Source: Spirochaetia bacterium
GTDB lineage: Bacteria > Spirochaetota > Spirochaetia > Treponematales > Treponemataceae
Direction of reading: 5' to 3'
NCBI GenBank assembly: GCA_900769975.1
Contig: CAAGIR010000081.1
Coordinates: forward strand, 1 to 15,714
Length of the DNA: 15,714 bases
The notes beneath the pieces were generated by a model, which saw only the letters and a list, made by a program, of their open reading frames with translations, searched no databases and had not been told where the DNA came from. This document shows positions 1 to 6,576 of this stretch, piece after piece. The translations under genes were made by a program, and so were the position numbers. Positions within the stretch are counted from its first letter, which is position 1; every line of letters starts with the position of its first letter.

Positions 1-8
1 TGTTATGA
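1..8 (+). other. attC site, right end only (cut by window edge)
   Basis: The window opens inside an integron attC site. GTTATGA at 2-8 is the right arm (R'), as in the complete sites further on. The predicted crossover is between G2 and T3, so cassette c1 starts at 3. The rest of the site is outside the window. Confidence 0.6.
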
Positions 9-11
9 CGA

Positions 12-27
12 CAGGCGCACTGGCCTG
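12..27. repeat. cassette 5'-end hairpin (c1)
   Basis: CAGGC at 12-16 pairs with GCCTG at 23-27. The left arm starts four bases after the end of R', the same offset as in every other cassette here. The stem is shorter and the loop larger than in the others. It lies just upstream of the GGAGGA ribosome site at 35-40. Confidence 0.55.
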
Positions 28-46
28 CTGCTTTGGAGGACAGAAA

Positions 47-436
47 ATGAAACTAGAAGGTTTTGGAATTTTTGTAAAAGATATGGCAACGATGGTCAGA
101 TTTTACCGAGATGTGCTTGGCTTTGAAATAAAAGAGGATGAAAACACTTCAAATGTATTTCTTGAGAAAGACGGCACATTGTTTCTGCTCTATAGAAGAA
201 GTGACTTTGAAAACATGACGAATACAAAGTTTCACTATGCAGAAAAAATAAACGGTCATTACGAAATTGCGTTAAGTGTTGAGAATTATTCAGCCGTAGA
301 CAAAACTTATAGTGAAGTTTTGGAAAAGGGCGCAAAATCCGTTATGTCTCCTACGACAGAACCGTGGGGGCAAAGGACTTGTTATATCTCCGATCCTGAA
401 GGGAATTTAATTGAGATAGGTTCATTTGTAAAATAA
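47..436 (+). CDS. VOC-family (glyoxalase/bleomycin-resistance fold) protein
   Basis: The 129-residue protein has the vicinal-oxygen-chelate fold pattern: an opening strand with FVKDMATMVRFYRDVLGFE (residues 9-27), a second half starting GHYEIALSV (70-78) and the closing signature SDPEGNLIEIGSF (115-127). E73 and E123 occupy positions that often bind metal in the family. Members include glyoxalases, dioxygenases and antibiotic-binding resistance proteins, and the substrate cannot be read from sequence. The start at 47 is chosen because GGAGGA at 35-40 lies six bases upstream; an in-frame ATG at 5 falls within the attC arm and is unlikely. It is the only gene of cassette c1 and the only one with a metabolic or drug-resistance flavour. 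No promoter is visible, so transcription probably comes from upstream. Confidence 0.88.
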   Translation: MKLEGFGIFVKDMATMVRFYRDVLGFEIKEDENTSNVFLEKDGTLFLLYRRSDFENMTNTKFHYAEKINGHYEIALSVENYSAVDKTYSEVLEKGAKSVMSPTTEPWGQRTCYISDPEGNLIEIGSFVK

Positions 437-445
437 AAAGGAATA

Positions 446-476
446 TTTTTTCACCGAGTCAAGCTCGGTGAAAAAA
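446..476. terminator. perfect hairpin with TCAAG loop after the VOC gene
   Basis: A 13-bp perfect stem (446-458 with 464-476) has six T before and six A after the GC-rich part, so on either strand it reads as an intrinsic terminator. The GC core is CACCGAG/CTCGGTG and the loop is TCAAG, the same loop as in the attC sites. It lies 10 bp after the stop codon. Confidence 0.75.
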
Positions 477-482
477 TTAATC

Positions 483-639
483 TAACTTTAGGGTTTGGAC
501 GAAGAAGCGGTTGTACGCGGCTTTACGCCGCTTAGAATTTTACAAAAAGAAGCATTGCTTCTAAAATATAATACATACTCTTCTTAAAAAAAAGATTTAA
601 GAAATCTGATTCTGTATAAGAAATATAATTTGTCATAAC
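483..639 (+). repeat. 157-bp hairpin-string repeat, copy 1 (3' part of c1)
   Basis: This block is about 96 percent identical to 900-1056 (about six differences, including two 1-base indels). It holds a hairpin GCGGC-TTTAC-GCCGC (517-531), a hairpin AGAAGC-ATT-GCTTCT (548-562), an AT-rich inverted repeat near 580-610 and, at its end, the attC left arm. No open reading frame of note lies in it. The GCGGC hairpin recurs at 7574-7588. Confidence 0.85.
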
Positions 640-653
640 ATAGGTTATGACAA
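630..653 (+). other. collapsed attC site (outer arms only)
   Basis: TTGTCATAAC at 630-639 and GTTATGACAA at 644-653 form a perfect 10-bp inverted repeat with the four-base spacer ATAG. These are the R'' and R' arms of attC with the inner L arms, bulges and variable stem missing. The cassette 5'-end hairpin follows at the usual offset, which marks this as a true cassette boundary. It lacks the bulged bases that attC needs for strand choice, so recombination here is probably weak or absent. Confidence 0.75.
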
Positions 654-678
654 CAGGCACACTGCCTGCCCTTTTTTT
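654..678 (+). terminator. cassette 5'-end hairpin (c2) with T tract
   Basis: CAGGCA (654-659) pairs with TGCCTG (663-668) around the loop CAC, followed by CCC and seven T (672-678). It starts four bases after R' ends and looks like an intrinsic terminator at the very start of the cassette. Confidence 0.65.
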
Positions 679-769
679 AGAATTTTAGGGAAAAATGAGG
701 AAGAATTTATATTTTTAGAATTTGTTTTTTATAAGTACACATTATCCTTCCAAAGATAATAAAGGAGCA

Positions 770-800
770 TTTTTTCATCGGTTCAAGCCCGATGAAAAAA
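770..800. terminator. T/A-flanked hairpin in gene-less cassette
   Basis: A 12-bp stem (770-781 with 789-800) of TTTTTTCATCGG type with the loop TTCAAGC matches the hairpin at 446-476 in design and in the GGA run just before it. It can act as a terminator in either direction. Confidence 0.7.
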
Positions 801-899
801 TTGAATTATTAAACTTTTAGGGTTTACGCGGAGAAGCGATTTTAGGAAAAGAAGAATAATTTTTTTTCAAGTCAGGCTCGAATAAAAAATTCTGAAATT

Positions 900-1056
900 T
901 AACTTTAGGGCTTGGACGAAGAAGCGGTTGTACGCGGCTTTACGCCGCTTAGAATTTACAAAATGAAGCATTGCTTCTAAAATATAATACATAATCTTCT
1001 TAAAAAAAAAGATTTAAGAAATCTGATTTTGTATAAGAAATATAATTTGTCATAAC
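900..1056 (+). repeat. 157-bp hairpin-string repeat, copy 2 (3' part of c2)
   Basis: This copy matches 483-639 along its whole length with about six differences. It repeats the GCGGC-TTTAC-GCCGC hairpin (934-948) and the AGAAGC-ATT-GCTTCT hairpin, and runs into the left arm of the attC at 1050. Here the attC is complete, unlike copy 1. Confidence 0.85.
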
Positions 1057-1113
1057 AAGAGGTTCGTAGCCGACAGGCAGTCAAGCTGCCTGCGGTACAA
1101 CCCAATGTTATGC
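1050..1113 (+). other. attC recombination site (end of c2)
   Basis: The left arm is TCATAAC (1050-1056) and the right arm GTTATGC (1107-1113). The inner arms GGTTCGTAGCCGAC and GCGGTACAACC pair with single unpaired bases on the left side. The variable stem GGCAG/CTGCC is closed by TCAAG (1081-1085). The left arm matches the first bases of c2 itself (TTATGAC at 645) and not the neighbour c3. Confidence 0.87.
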
Positions 1114-1116
1114 TCA

Positions 1117-1139
1117 CAGCCCACAGGGCTGGTCTTTTT
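1117..1139 (+). terminator. cassette 5'-end hairpin (c3) with T tract
   Basis: CAGCCC (1117-1122) pairs with GGGCTG (1126-1131) around ACA, followed by GTC and five T. It starts four bases after the R' arm. Terminator-like. Confidence 0.65.
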
Positions 1140-1192
1140 GTAAAATTTAACAATATAAGAAGAAGTAAACAAATATTCTCTAAAAGGAAAAT

Positions 1193-2332
1193 ATGGAAAA
1201 CGCTTCTTCAAAACGTACTACTCTTTCCCCAATAATAAAATGGGCAGGTGGAAAAGAAAGTGAATTAGATATAATTCATCGTTATGCACCAGAATCATTC
1301 GATACATTTTATGAACCATTCGTTGGTGGTGGTTCAGTATTCATGTCATTCAACGCAAAAAGTTATAAAATTAACGACTTTTCAAAAGAATTAATAAATC
1401 TTTATCAATGCATCCGTGAAAAAAATCTGACATTTTATAATTGGTTAAAATTAATTGAAACAGATTGGAAAAATGTCCTTTCTTTTTCAGAAACAGAAAA
1501 AACTCTTTTTACTCTATACATCAATTTTAGAAACAATCTACAAACAGATAAACAAATTAAAGATTTTATCAACTCCTATATATCCGAAAAAAAAGACACT
1601 TTAGATAAATTACTATCAAAGCAATTTTCTTGGCATAGAGATGTATTTATAAAGGAAATAAAAATAAATCTTTCTAGAAAAATACTTCGAATGAAAAAAA
1701 TTGAAACCGAAAAAAATGTAATGCCGGATGAAGATGTAGTTGAAAATATTTCAACGGCATTTCTAAGTTCGTTATATATGTACTTCAGAAAGCTTTATAA
1801 CGATTTGGATTTAATGAAGAATACTGAATTTTCAACAGCCATTTTCTATTTTATAAGGAATTACTGTTATAGCGGAATGTTTCGTTATAACAGTAAAGGC
1901 GAGTTTAACGTACCTTACGGCGGTATTGCTTATAACCATAAATTCTTCGATTCAAAAATCAAATATTTTCAGGAAAAAGAAGTCTTAGAACATTTCAAAA
2001 ATACAGAGATTTATAACTTAGATTTTGAAAAATTCTTTTTACAAACAAAACCAGATAAAAACGATTTTGTTTTTCTGGATCCACCATATGATACAGAATT
2101 CAGTACTTATGCAAATAATGATTTTTCAAGAAAGGATCAAAAAAGATTATGCACATATCTAACTGAACAGTGCAAGGCACAATGGTTGATGATTATAAAA
2201 AATACATCATTCATTTACTCTCTTTATCAAGATAAAGGCTTAAACATTTCTTCTTTCAGTAAAAATTACAAAGTCAGTTTTATGAATAGAAATGATAAAA
2301 ATGTTGAACATCTAATTATAAGGAATTATTAA
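1193..2332 (+). CDS. D12-class DNA adenine methylase (restriction-modification)
   Basis: The enzyme is predicted to move a methyl group from S-adenosylmethionine to adenine N6 in its target sequence, protecting host DNA from the nuclease encoded next. Visible motifs are KWAGGK (16-21), the AdoMet-binding FVGGGSVF (43-50), and the catalytic DPPY (296-299), in the order of the Dam/DpnM/EcoRV group. At 379 residues it is longer than typical Dam (about 270-280), with extra helical sequence around residues 85-190 that may bind the target. The target sequence cannot be told from this. AAAGG at 1184-1188 is the likely ribosome site. The HNH gene starts two bases after the stop codon, so the two are translated from one mRNA. 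Confidence 0.9.
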   Translation: MENASSKRTTLSPIIKWAGGKESELDIIHRYAPESFDTFYEPFVGGGSVFMSFNAKSYKINDFSKELINLYQCIREKNLTFYNWLKLIETDWKNVLSFSETEKTLFTLYINFRNNLQTDKQIKDFINSYISEKKDTLDKLLSKQFSWHRDVFIKEIKINLSRKILRMKKIETEKNVMPDEDVVENISTAFLSSLYMYFRKLYNDLDLMKNTEFSTAIFYFIRNYCYSGMFRYNSKGEFNVPYGGIAYNHKFFDSKIKYFQEKEVLEHFKNTEIYNLDFEKFFLQTKPDKNDFVFLDPPYDTEFSTYANNDFSRKDQKRLCTYLTEQCKAQWLMIIKNTSFIYSLYQDKGLNISSFSKNYKVSFMNRNDKNVEHLIIRNY

Positions 2333-2333
2333 T

Positions 2334-3149
2334 ATGGCACAAATTACAGAAAGCGAATTGATTTTACCAACACTGTATATTTTGTCAAAAGAAAAAGGCA
2401 ATTTTATTTCTACATCCGATTTAATCCTAAAACTTACAGAAATTATGCATCCAACTGGAATTGATGCAGAAATTCTTAAAAATCGAAATGACACACATTT
2501 TTCTCAAAAAGTAAGAAACTTGAAAAGTCATGATACGTTAACAAGAAAAGATTTTGCGACTTATGAAAACAATGGATATGTTTTATCAGAAACTGGCAGA
2601 CTTTATCTCGATCAAAACTTGGATTCAATTAATTATCTGTTAAATAATACATTCGACTATGAAGACATAAAAACAGAACTGGATAAAATTGAACAACAGC
2701 CATATAAACAGAGAAAAAGGATTCATTTAGTTGAACTTGTTTCAGAAGGTGTAGAACAGCGAACTTCATCAATTGCATATAAACGTTCTTCTAATCTACG
2801 AAATTATGCAAAGGATTATTATACTAAAAATGGTAAATTATTCTGTGACTGCTGTAATTTTGATTTTTCAACATCATATGCAACCCCATATAATAAAAAT
2901 TGTATTGAAATGCATCATATAAAACCAATTTTTCAGTATGAGGATGATGATGAAAACAAGACAATAGAAGAAGCTTTGAAAAACATTTTACCAGTCTGCC
3001 CAAATTGTCATAGAGTAATTCATCGAAATAAAATATATGGAATGGAAGGAATTCAAATATTTAAGGCTTCTTTTAAGAATAAGGGTATATATACAATAAA
3101 TCCTCAGTATGGAGTTTTGCATGTAGCAGAAAATTCAGAATATAAATAG
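2334..3149 (+). CDS. HNH restriction endonuclease with N-terminal winged-helix-like region
   Basis: This is the likely cutting partner of the adjacent methylase. The C-terminal half has a complete HNH/ββα-metal nuclease: zinc pairs C171/C174 and C222/C225, the histidines in EMHHIKPI (192-199), and the NILPVCPNCHRVIH stretch (217-230). Residues 1-95 look like the winged-helix domain found at the front of several restriction nucleases, including Mrr (SELILPTLYILSK near the start, a turn ending in ETGRLYL at 86-92). The start directly follows the methylase stop, so translation is probably coupled. Type II restriction is the best reading; a modification-dependent nuclease is less likely next to a methylase. 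A sigma-70-like promoter begins 13 bp after its stop. Confidence 0.87.
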   Translation: MAQITESELILPTLYILSKEKGNFISTSDLILKLTEIMHPTGIDAEILKNRNDTHFSQKVRNLKSHDTLTRKDFATYENNGYVLSETGRLYLDQNLDSINYLLNNTFDYEDIKTELDKIEQQPYKQRKRIHLVELVSEGVEQRTSSIAYKRSSNLRNYAKDYYTKNGKLFCDCCNFDFSTSYATPYNKNCIEMHHIKPIFQYEDDDENKTIEEALKNILPVCPNCHRVIHRNKIYGMEGIQIFKASFKNKGIYTINPQYGVLHVAENSEYK

Positions 3150-3161
3150 ACTTATATCTTC

Positions 3162-3190
3162 TTGACAGATATATCTGTATAACATATACT
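3162..3190 (+). promoter_or_regulatory. toxin-antitoxin promoter with embedded operator
   Basis: TTGACA (3162-3167) and TATACT (3185-3190) are 17 bp apart, a near-consensus sigma-70 promoter. The perfect 14-bp palindrome ACAGATATATCTGT (3165-3178) overlaps the -35 and the spacer, where a bound antitoxin would block polymerase. A related partial element, ACATATACTGT, covers the -10. The ATG at 3197 is six bases past the -10, so the transcript would start at or next to the start codon. Confidence 0.82.
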
Positions 3191-3196
3191 GTAAGC

Positions 3197-3478
3197 ATGA
3201 TAAAGTCATTTGGAGATTCCGAAACTGAAAAAGTTTGGAATGGACAGAAATCGAAAAAAGTTCCGCCGGATATCCACAAGAGAGCATTTGCAAAACTGCT
3301 TATTATTCATTCAGCGGAATCAGAAGATGATTTAAAGATTCCGCCAGGAAATAAATTTGAACATCTTGTGGGAAATTTAAAAGATTATTGTTCGATAAGA
3401 ATCAATAATCAGTGGCGAATACAGTTTAAGTTTCAGAATAATGAAGCTTATGAAGTTCAGATAGTGGACTACCACTAA
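3197..3478 (+). CDS. higB: HigB-type (RelE superfamily) toxin
   Basis: The 93-residue protein fits the HigB group of ribosome-dependent mRNA interferases. Typical features are the basic first third (KSKKVPPDIHKRAFAKL), the LVGNLKDYCSIRINNQWRIQFKF core (about 57-79), and the C-terminal VQIVDYH. The toxin lies before the antitoxin, the usual order for hig. There is no Shine-Dalgarno sequence upstream, and the promoter position predicts a leaderless mRNA starting at this ATG. The module sits at the end of cassette c3 behind a restriction-modification pair and has its own promoter. Toxin-antitoxin pairs are thought to guard integron arrays against deletion. Confidence 0.88.
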   Translation: MIKSFGDSETEKVWNGQKSKKVPPDIHKRAFAKLLIIHSAESEDDLKIPPGNKFEHLVGNLKDYCSIRINNQWRIQFKFQNNEAYEVQIVDYH

Positions 3479-3490
3479 GGAGACTACTTT

Positions 3491-3790
3491 ATGGATGAAA
3501 AATTTGAACTGCCAAAAATTGGCGATATTCTTATGGAAGAATTTTTAGAACCTCTTGAAATAACACCTTATCGTCTTGCAAAAGATTTGGGAGTATCAAC
3601 AAGTTCTATTCTGGACTTAGTTCACAATAAAAGAAAAATTTCTGTAGAAATGTCTCTCAGACTTTCTAAATATTTTGGAACAACTTCAAAATTCTGGCTT
3701 AACATGCAGAATGAGCTTGACTTAAGAGAAATACAAGAAAAACTTGGAAATGATTTAGATAAAATTCCAAGTTGTAAGCAAATAGCATAA
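3491..3790 (+). CDS. higA: HigA-type XRE-family antitoxin
   Basis: The 99-residue protein has the HigA helix-turn-helix arrangement: PKIGDILMEEFLEPL (8-22), TPYRLAKDLGVSTSSILDLV (helix-turn-helix, about 26-45) and SKYFGTTSKFWLNMQNELDL (about 60-79), which is characteristic of the family. It should bind the toxin and repress the promoter at 3162-3190 through the palindrome there. AAGGAG at 3477-3482 overlaps the toxin stop codon and gives proper initiation, in contrast to the toxin. Its own stop codon TAA (3788-3790) lies inside the left arm of the attC, so the cassette has no spare sequence between gene and recombination site. Confidence 0.9.
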   Translation: MDEKFELPKIGDILMEEFLEPLEITPYRLAKDLGVSTSSILDLVHNKRKISVEMSLRLSKYFGTTSKFWLNMQNELDLREIQEKLGNDLDKIPSCKQIA

Positions 3791-3850
3791 CAAGAAGTTC
3801 AAAGCCGACAAACCGGTCAAGCCGGTTTGCGGTTTAACTCATTGTTATGC
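3785..3850 (+). other. attC recombination site (end of c3)
   Basis: The arms are GCATAAC (3785-3791) and GTTATGC (3844-3850). The inner arms AGTTCAAAGCCGAC and GCGGTTTAACT pair with three bulged bases (C, G, A) on the left. The variable stem AAACCGG/CCGGTTT is closed by TCAAG (3817-3821). The left arm matches the 5' end of c3 (TTATGCT at 1108). Confidence 0.9.
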
Positions 3851-3853
3851 CCA

Positions 3854-3870
3854 CGCCCCCCACTGGGGCG
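3854..3870. repeat. cassette 5'-end hairpin (c4)
   Basis: CGCCCC (3854-3859) pairs with GGGGCG (3865-3870) with the loop CCACT. It has the standard offset from R'. No T tract follows directly. Confidence 0.7.
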
Positions 3871-3939
3871 GAGAATTTTAAAATTTAAAAAAATTTTGGA
3901 CATACACATTTTTCCCAAAAATCAAAAAGGAATGAAAGT

Positions 3940-6411
3940 ATGTCCAAGAGTAAATTCTACGATAAAATTGTCCTTGCAAAAGAAGAACGCGAAGTTGAGG
4001 ATGTTTATAACGAAGGTATAAGTTTATACTTTCTTAAAAATGAAGGAACAATTACACATCCGTATAAATGCGATGGATTAGTTGACCAAGGTTTATTTCT
4101 TAGATTAATTATAGAATATAAATATAACGAAGAACTTCATAATCCTGTTTCAAGAGCTAAAGTATTAATTCAAGTCATATATTACATAAAACAATTTGAG
4201 TTAAATGGAGACCGGCTACCAAATGTTGTAATGGTTGGCGATAAAGATGAAGTCTTCGTAATGCATACAAATCCATTACTCAAATATCTTGACGAGAATG
4301 TAGACTGGAATATTGCTCCAAGTAATGCACATGATAAAAATCCAGCACTCCTTGTAAAAATTTCAAAAGACACAGAAATCAGTCCATATGTTTACGATAT
4401 TAATGAAAGTTTTTCTTTTAAAGATGTAGCTGATAAAATTTTTGAAGTTGCGACAAATACAATTAGAAAAGTACGAGTTACCGAACATAATATTTCAAAA
4501 ATCTTCGACGATTTTTCAACAAGAGTTTTGAGAGACACATCAAAAATTTCTCCAAACGATTTGGTAGGAATTTTTATAAATTCAATAATCGACCGTGAAA
4601 ATTGTTATAAACATCCAAACAATCCAAACCTTTTGGTCTGCTACAATAAACAGTATCAGATTAATGGAACTTATTACGATACTTTTTTCAAACATTTTGA
4701 AAAAGAATATTCGCCAAAAGATAAAAATAAATTTACAGAAATAGCTGACCGTTTGATAGAAGATGCAAAGCGTAGAAAGAATGGTGAATTCTTTACACCA
4801 ACTTTATTTACAGATTACGCTCATAAAATGCTTTCTGAAGAACTCGGTGAAGATTGGAAAGAAAAATATGTTGTCTGGGATTGTTGCTGGGGTACAGGAA
4901 ATTTAACACGAGATTATAGGTTCAAAGAATTATATGCTAGCACACTTGAACAATCTGAACTTGACTGTGGAAGTAGATATAATCCTGAAGCGACAAAATT
5001 TGTATTTGATTTTCTAAATGACGATATAGCGTTTATGGGACAATCAAGCGGAAAACTTCCAGAGAATTTATCCAAGGCACTTGAGGAAAAAAGACCTATT
5101 GTATTCTTTATAAATCCACCGTATGCAACCTCTTCTAGCAACATGGGCCAAGGTGAAGTACAGGGAAAAGGAAAAGGTGCAACTTTATCAGTTGTGTATA
5201 ATGAAATGGTAAAAGCAGACTTAAAAGAAGCTTGTAAAAACTTATTTGCACAATTTCTATACAGAATTTATCAAATAAAAAAGGTATATGAATTAACGGA
5301 TATAGCAATCGGTTTATTTTGTAATCCAATATATTTAAGTGGATCAACTTTTGAAAGTTTCAGAAAATTATTCTTCAAAGAGTTTGAGTTTAAACAAGGT
5401 ATTTTATTCAATGCATCAAATTTTTCAGATGTTTCTGACCGATGGGGAATTCATTTTACTGTTTGGAAAAATGGAGAAACAAAGGATAAATCAAATTTTG
5501 TACATACATTACTTGAAGAAAATGATTCCGAGTTGGAAATAACTGGAAATAAGATTATTTATAATTTGGATGGAATAAAAACTGCAAAAGAATGGATAAA
5601 AGCTCCTATTGTTAATATAAAAACTCCAAAGGTTAGAAAACCTCCTTTATCAAATGCAATAACTGTTAAACCAGGTAAAAGTTCTAACACATCTATTTTT
5701 GAAAATGCGTTAGGATGTTATTTAAATGTAGGCAATGATGTTTACAACAGTGCTATTAAAGTTGCTTTGTTTACAAGTTGCGATAGTAGTAATGCAAATG
5801 GAATTTCAATTACAAAAGAAAATTACGATAGAATCATGACTATTTTTTCAGCTCGTAAATTGGTTGAATCTACATGGATAAACAATAAGGATAATTATTT
5901 ACAGCCAAATGAAAACGACAAAAAGTGGGAAGAGTTTAAGACTGACAGCTATATTTATAGTTTATTTCATTCTGCATCAAATCAATCTTCTTTAAGAAAT
6001 CTTTTTTATGAAGAAAAAAATTGGGATATTAAAAATGAATTTTTCTTTATGTCTAAACAAGAAATAATGGATTTAGCAGATAAGTCCAATTACGATTATA
6101 CATATAATGATGCTAAAGTTTCAGAAGAACGATATGTTTATACCTTGTTAGAAAAAACACAATTATCCGCAGAAGCAAAAGCAGTTCTAGAAAATGCAAA
6201 AGAGCTTATTCGGAAAACATTTGAGTATCGAGAAATTTTTAATCAACAATATCCAGAATATCAAATTATGAACTGGGATTGTGGTTGGTATCAAATAAAA
6301 GGAATTATAAGAGAATACTTTACAGAAGATTTAAATCATTTTTCTGAATTGTTTAAGATGCTATCAGATAAAATGGAACCAATGGTATACGAATTAGGTT
6401 TCTTAAAGTAA
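3940..6411 (+). CDS. type IIG-like single-chain restriction-modification enzyme (N6-adenine)
   Basis: One chain of 823 residues appears to combine cutting and methylation, like Eco57I-group enzymes. The N-terminal part shows a PD-(D/E)xK-like core, CDGLVD then LIIEYKY, with D45, E59 and K61 as candidate catalytic residues. The methylase part has NGEFFTP (281-287), an AdoMet loop DCCWGTGN (314-321) and catalytic NPPY (392-395). The remaining 400 residues contain no motif I can name and would hold target recognition. AAAGG at 3926-3930 supports the start at 3940. It fills cassette c4 alone, as expected for a self-contained system. A methylase-only protein with a dead nuclease domain is the main alternative. 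Confidence 0.82.
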   Translation: MSKSKFYDKIVLAKEEREVEDVYNEGISLYFLKNEGTITHPYKCDGLVDQGLFLRLIIEYKYNEELHNPVSRAKVLIQVIYYIKQFELNGDRLPNVVMVGDKDEVFVMHTNPLLKYLDENVDWNIAPSNAHDKNPALLVKISKDTEISPYVYDINESFSFKDVADKIFEVATNTIRKVRVTEHNISKIFDDFSTRVLRDTSKISPNDLVGIFINSIIDRENCYKHPNNPNLLVCYNKQYQINGTYYDTFFKHFEKEYSPKDKNKFTEIADRLIEDAKRRKNGEFFTPTLFTDYAHKMLSEELGEDWKEKYVVWDCCWGTGNLTRDYRFKELYASTLEQSELDCGSRYNPEATKFVFDFLNDDIAFMGQSSGKLPENLSKALEEKRPIVFFINPPYATSSSNMGQGEVQGKGKGATLSVVYNEMVKADLKEACKNLFAQFLYRIYQIKKVYELTDIAIGLFCNPIYLSGSTFESFRKLFFKEFEFKQGILFNASNFSDVSDRWGIHFTVWKNGETKDKSNFVHTLLEENDSELEITGNKIIYNLDGIKTAKEWIKAPIVNIKTPKVRKPPLSNAITVKPGKSSNTSIFENALGCYLNVGNDVYNSAIKVALFTSCDSSNANGISITKENYDRIMTIFSARKLVESTWINNKDNYLQPNENDKKWEEFKTDSYIYSLFHSASNQSSLRNLFYEEKNWDIKNEFFFMSKQEIMDLADKSNYDYTYNDAKVSEERYVYTLLEKTQLSAEAKAVLENAKELIRKTFEYREIFNQQYPEYQIMNWDCGWYQIKGIIREYFTEDLNHFSELFKMLSDKMEPMVYELGFLK

Positions 6412-6423
6412 AATGTATTGTAC

Positions 6424-6443
6424 GCGGCAGTCGGTGCTGCCGC
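6424..6443. repeat. GC-rich hairpin after the type IIG gene
   Basis: GCGGCAG (6424-6430) pairs perfectly with CTGCCGC (6437-6443) around the loop TCGGTG. The same six-base loop closes the hairpin at 7502-7535. The TACGCGGC start resembles the GCGGC hairpins at 517, 934 and 7574. Confidence 0.7.
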
Positions 6444-6470
6444 TAAAAGAAATATTTTTGTAGTAAGAAG

Positions 6471-6537
6471 GCATAACATGCAGTTCAAATCCGACAAACC
6501 GGTCAAGCCGGTTTGCGGTTTAACTGCGTAGTTATAC
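6471..6537 (+). other. attC recombination site (end of c4)
   Basis: The arms are GCATAAC (6471-6477) and GTTATAC (6531-6537). The inner arms CAGTTCAAATCCGAC and GCGGTTTAACTG pair with three bulges (C, T, A); the middle bulge is T instead of the usual G. The loop TCAAG is at 6503-6507. The left arm matches the 5' end of c4 (TTATGCC), not that of c5 (TTATACG), which shows that c4 and c5 came together by recombination. Confidence 0.9.
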
Positions 6538-6540
6538 GGA

Positions 6541-6561
6541 CGCCCACACTGGGGCGCTTTT
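6541..6561 (+). repeat. cassette 5'-end hairpin (c5)
   Basis: CGCCC (6541-6545) pairs with GGGCG (6552-6556), followed by C and four T (6558-6561). It has the standard offset from R'; weakly terminator-like. Confidence 0.62.
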
Positions 6562-6576
6562 AGAAGGGATATAAAA

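Larger units (their letters stand above)
645..1107 (+). other. gene-less integron cassette c2
   Basis: This 463-bp unit between two attC boundaries has no plausible gene on either strand; its longest start-stop runs are a few codons. It contains a terminator-like hairpin at its 5' end, a second T/A-flanked hairpin at 770-800, a decayed third one near 861-890, and the second copy of the 157-bp hairpin-string repeat. It could be a decayed cassette, a spacer, or a source of small RNA; the sequence does not decide. Confidence 0.75.

Noticed and set aside
5..46. Upstream in-frame ATG at position 5 for the VOC protein
   Set aside because: It lies in the attC arm, has no ribosome site, and would add 14 residues not part of the fold; the ATG at 47 has GGAGGA six bases upstream.
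3827..4021. A 64-codon reading frame through the 3785 attC
   Set aside because: It starts in the variable stem of attC, crosses the cassette hairpin and overlaps the true restriction gene in another frame; no ribosome site or family pattern.
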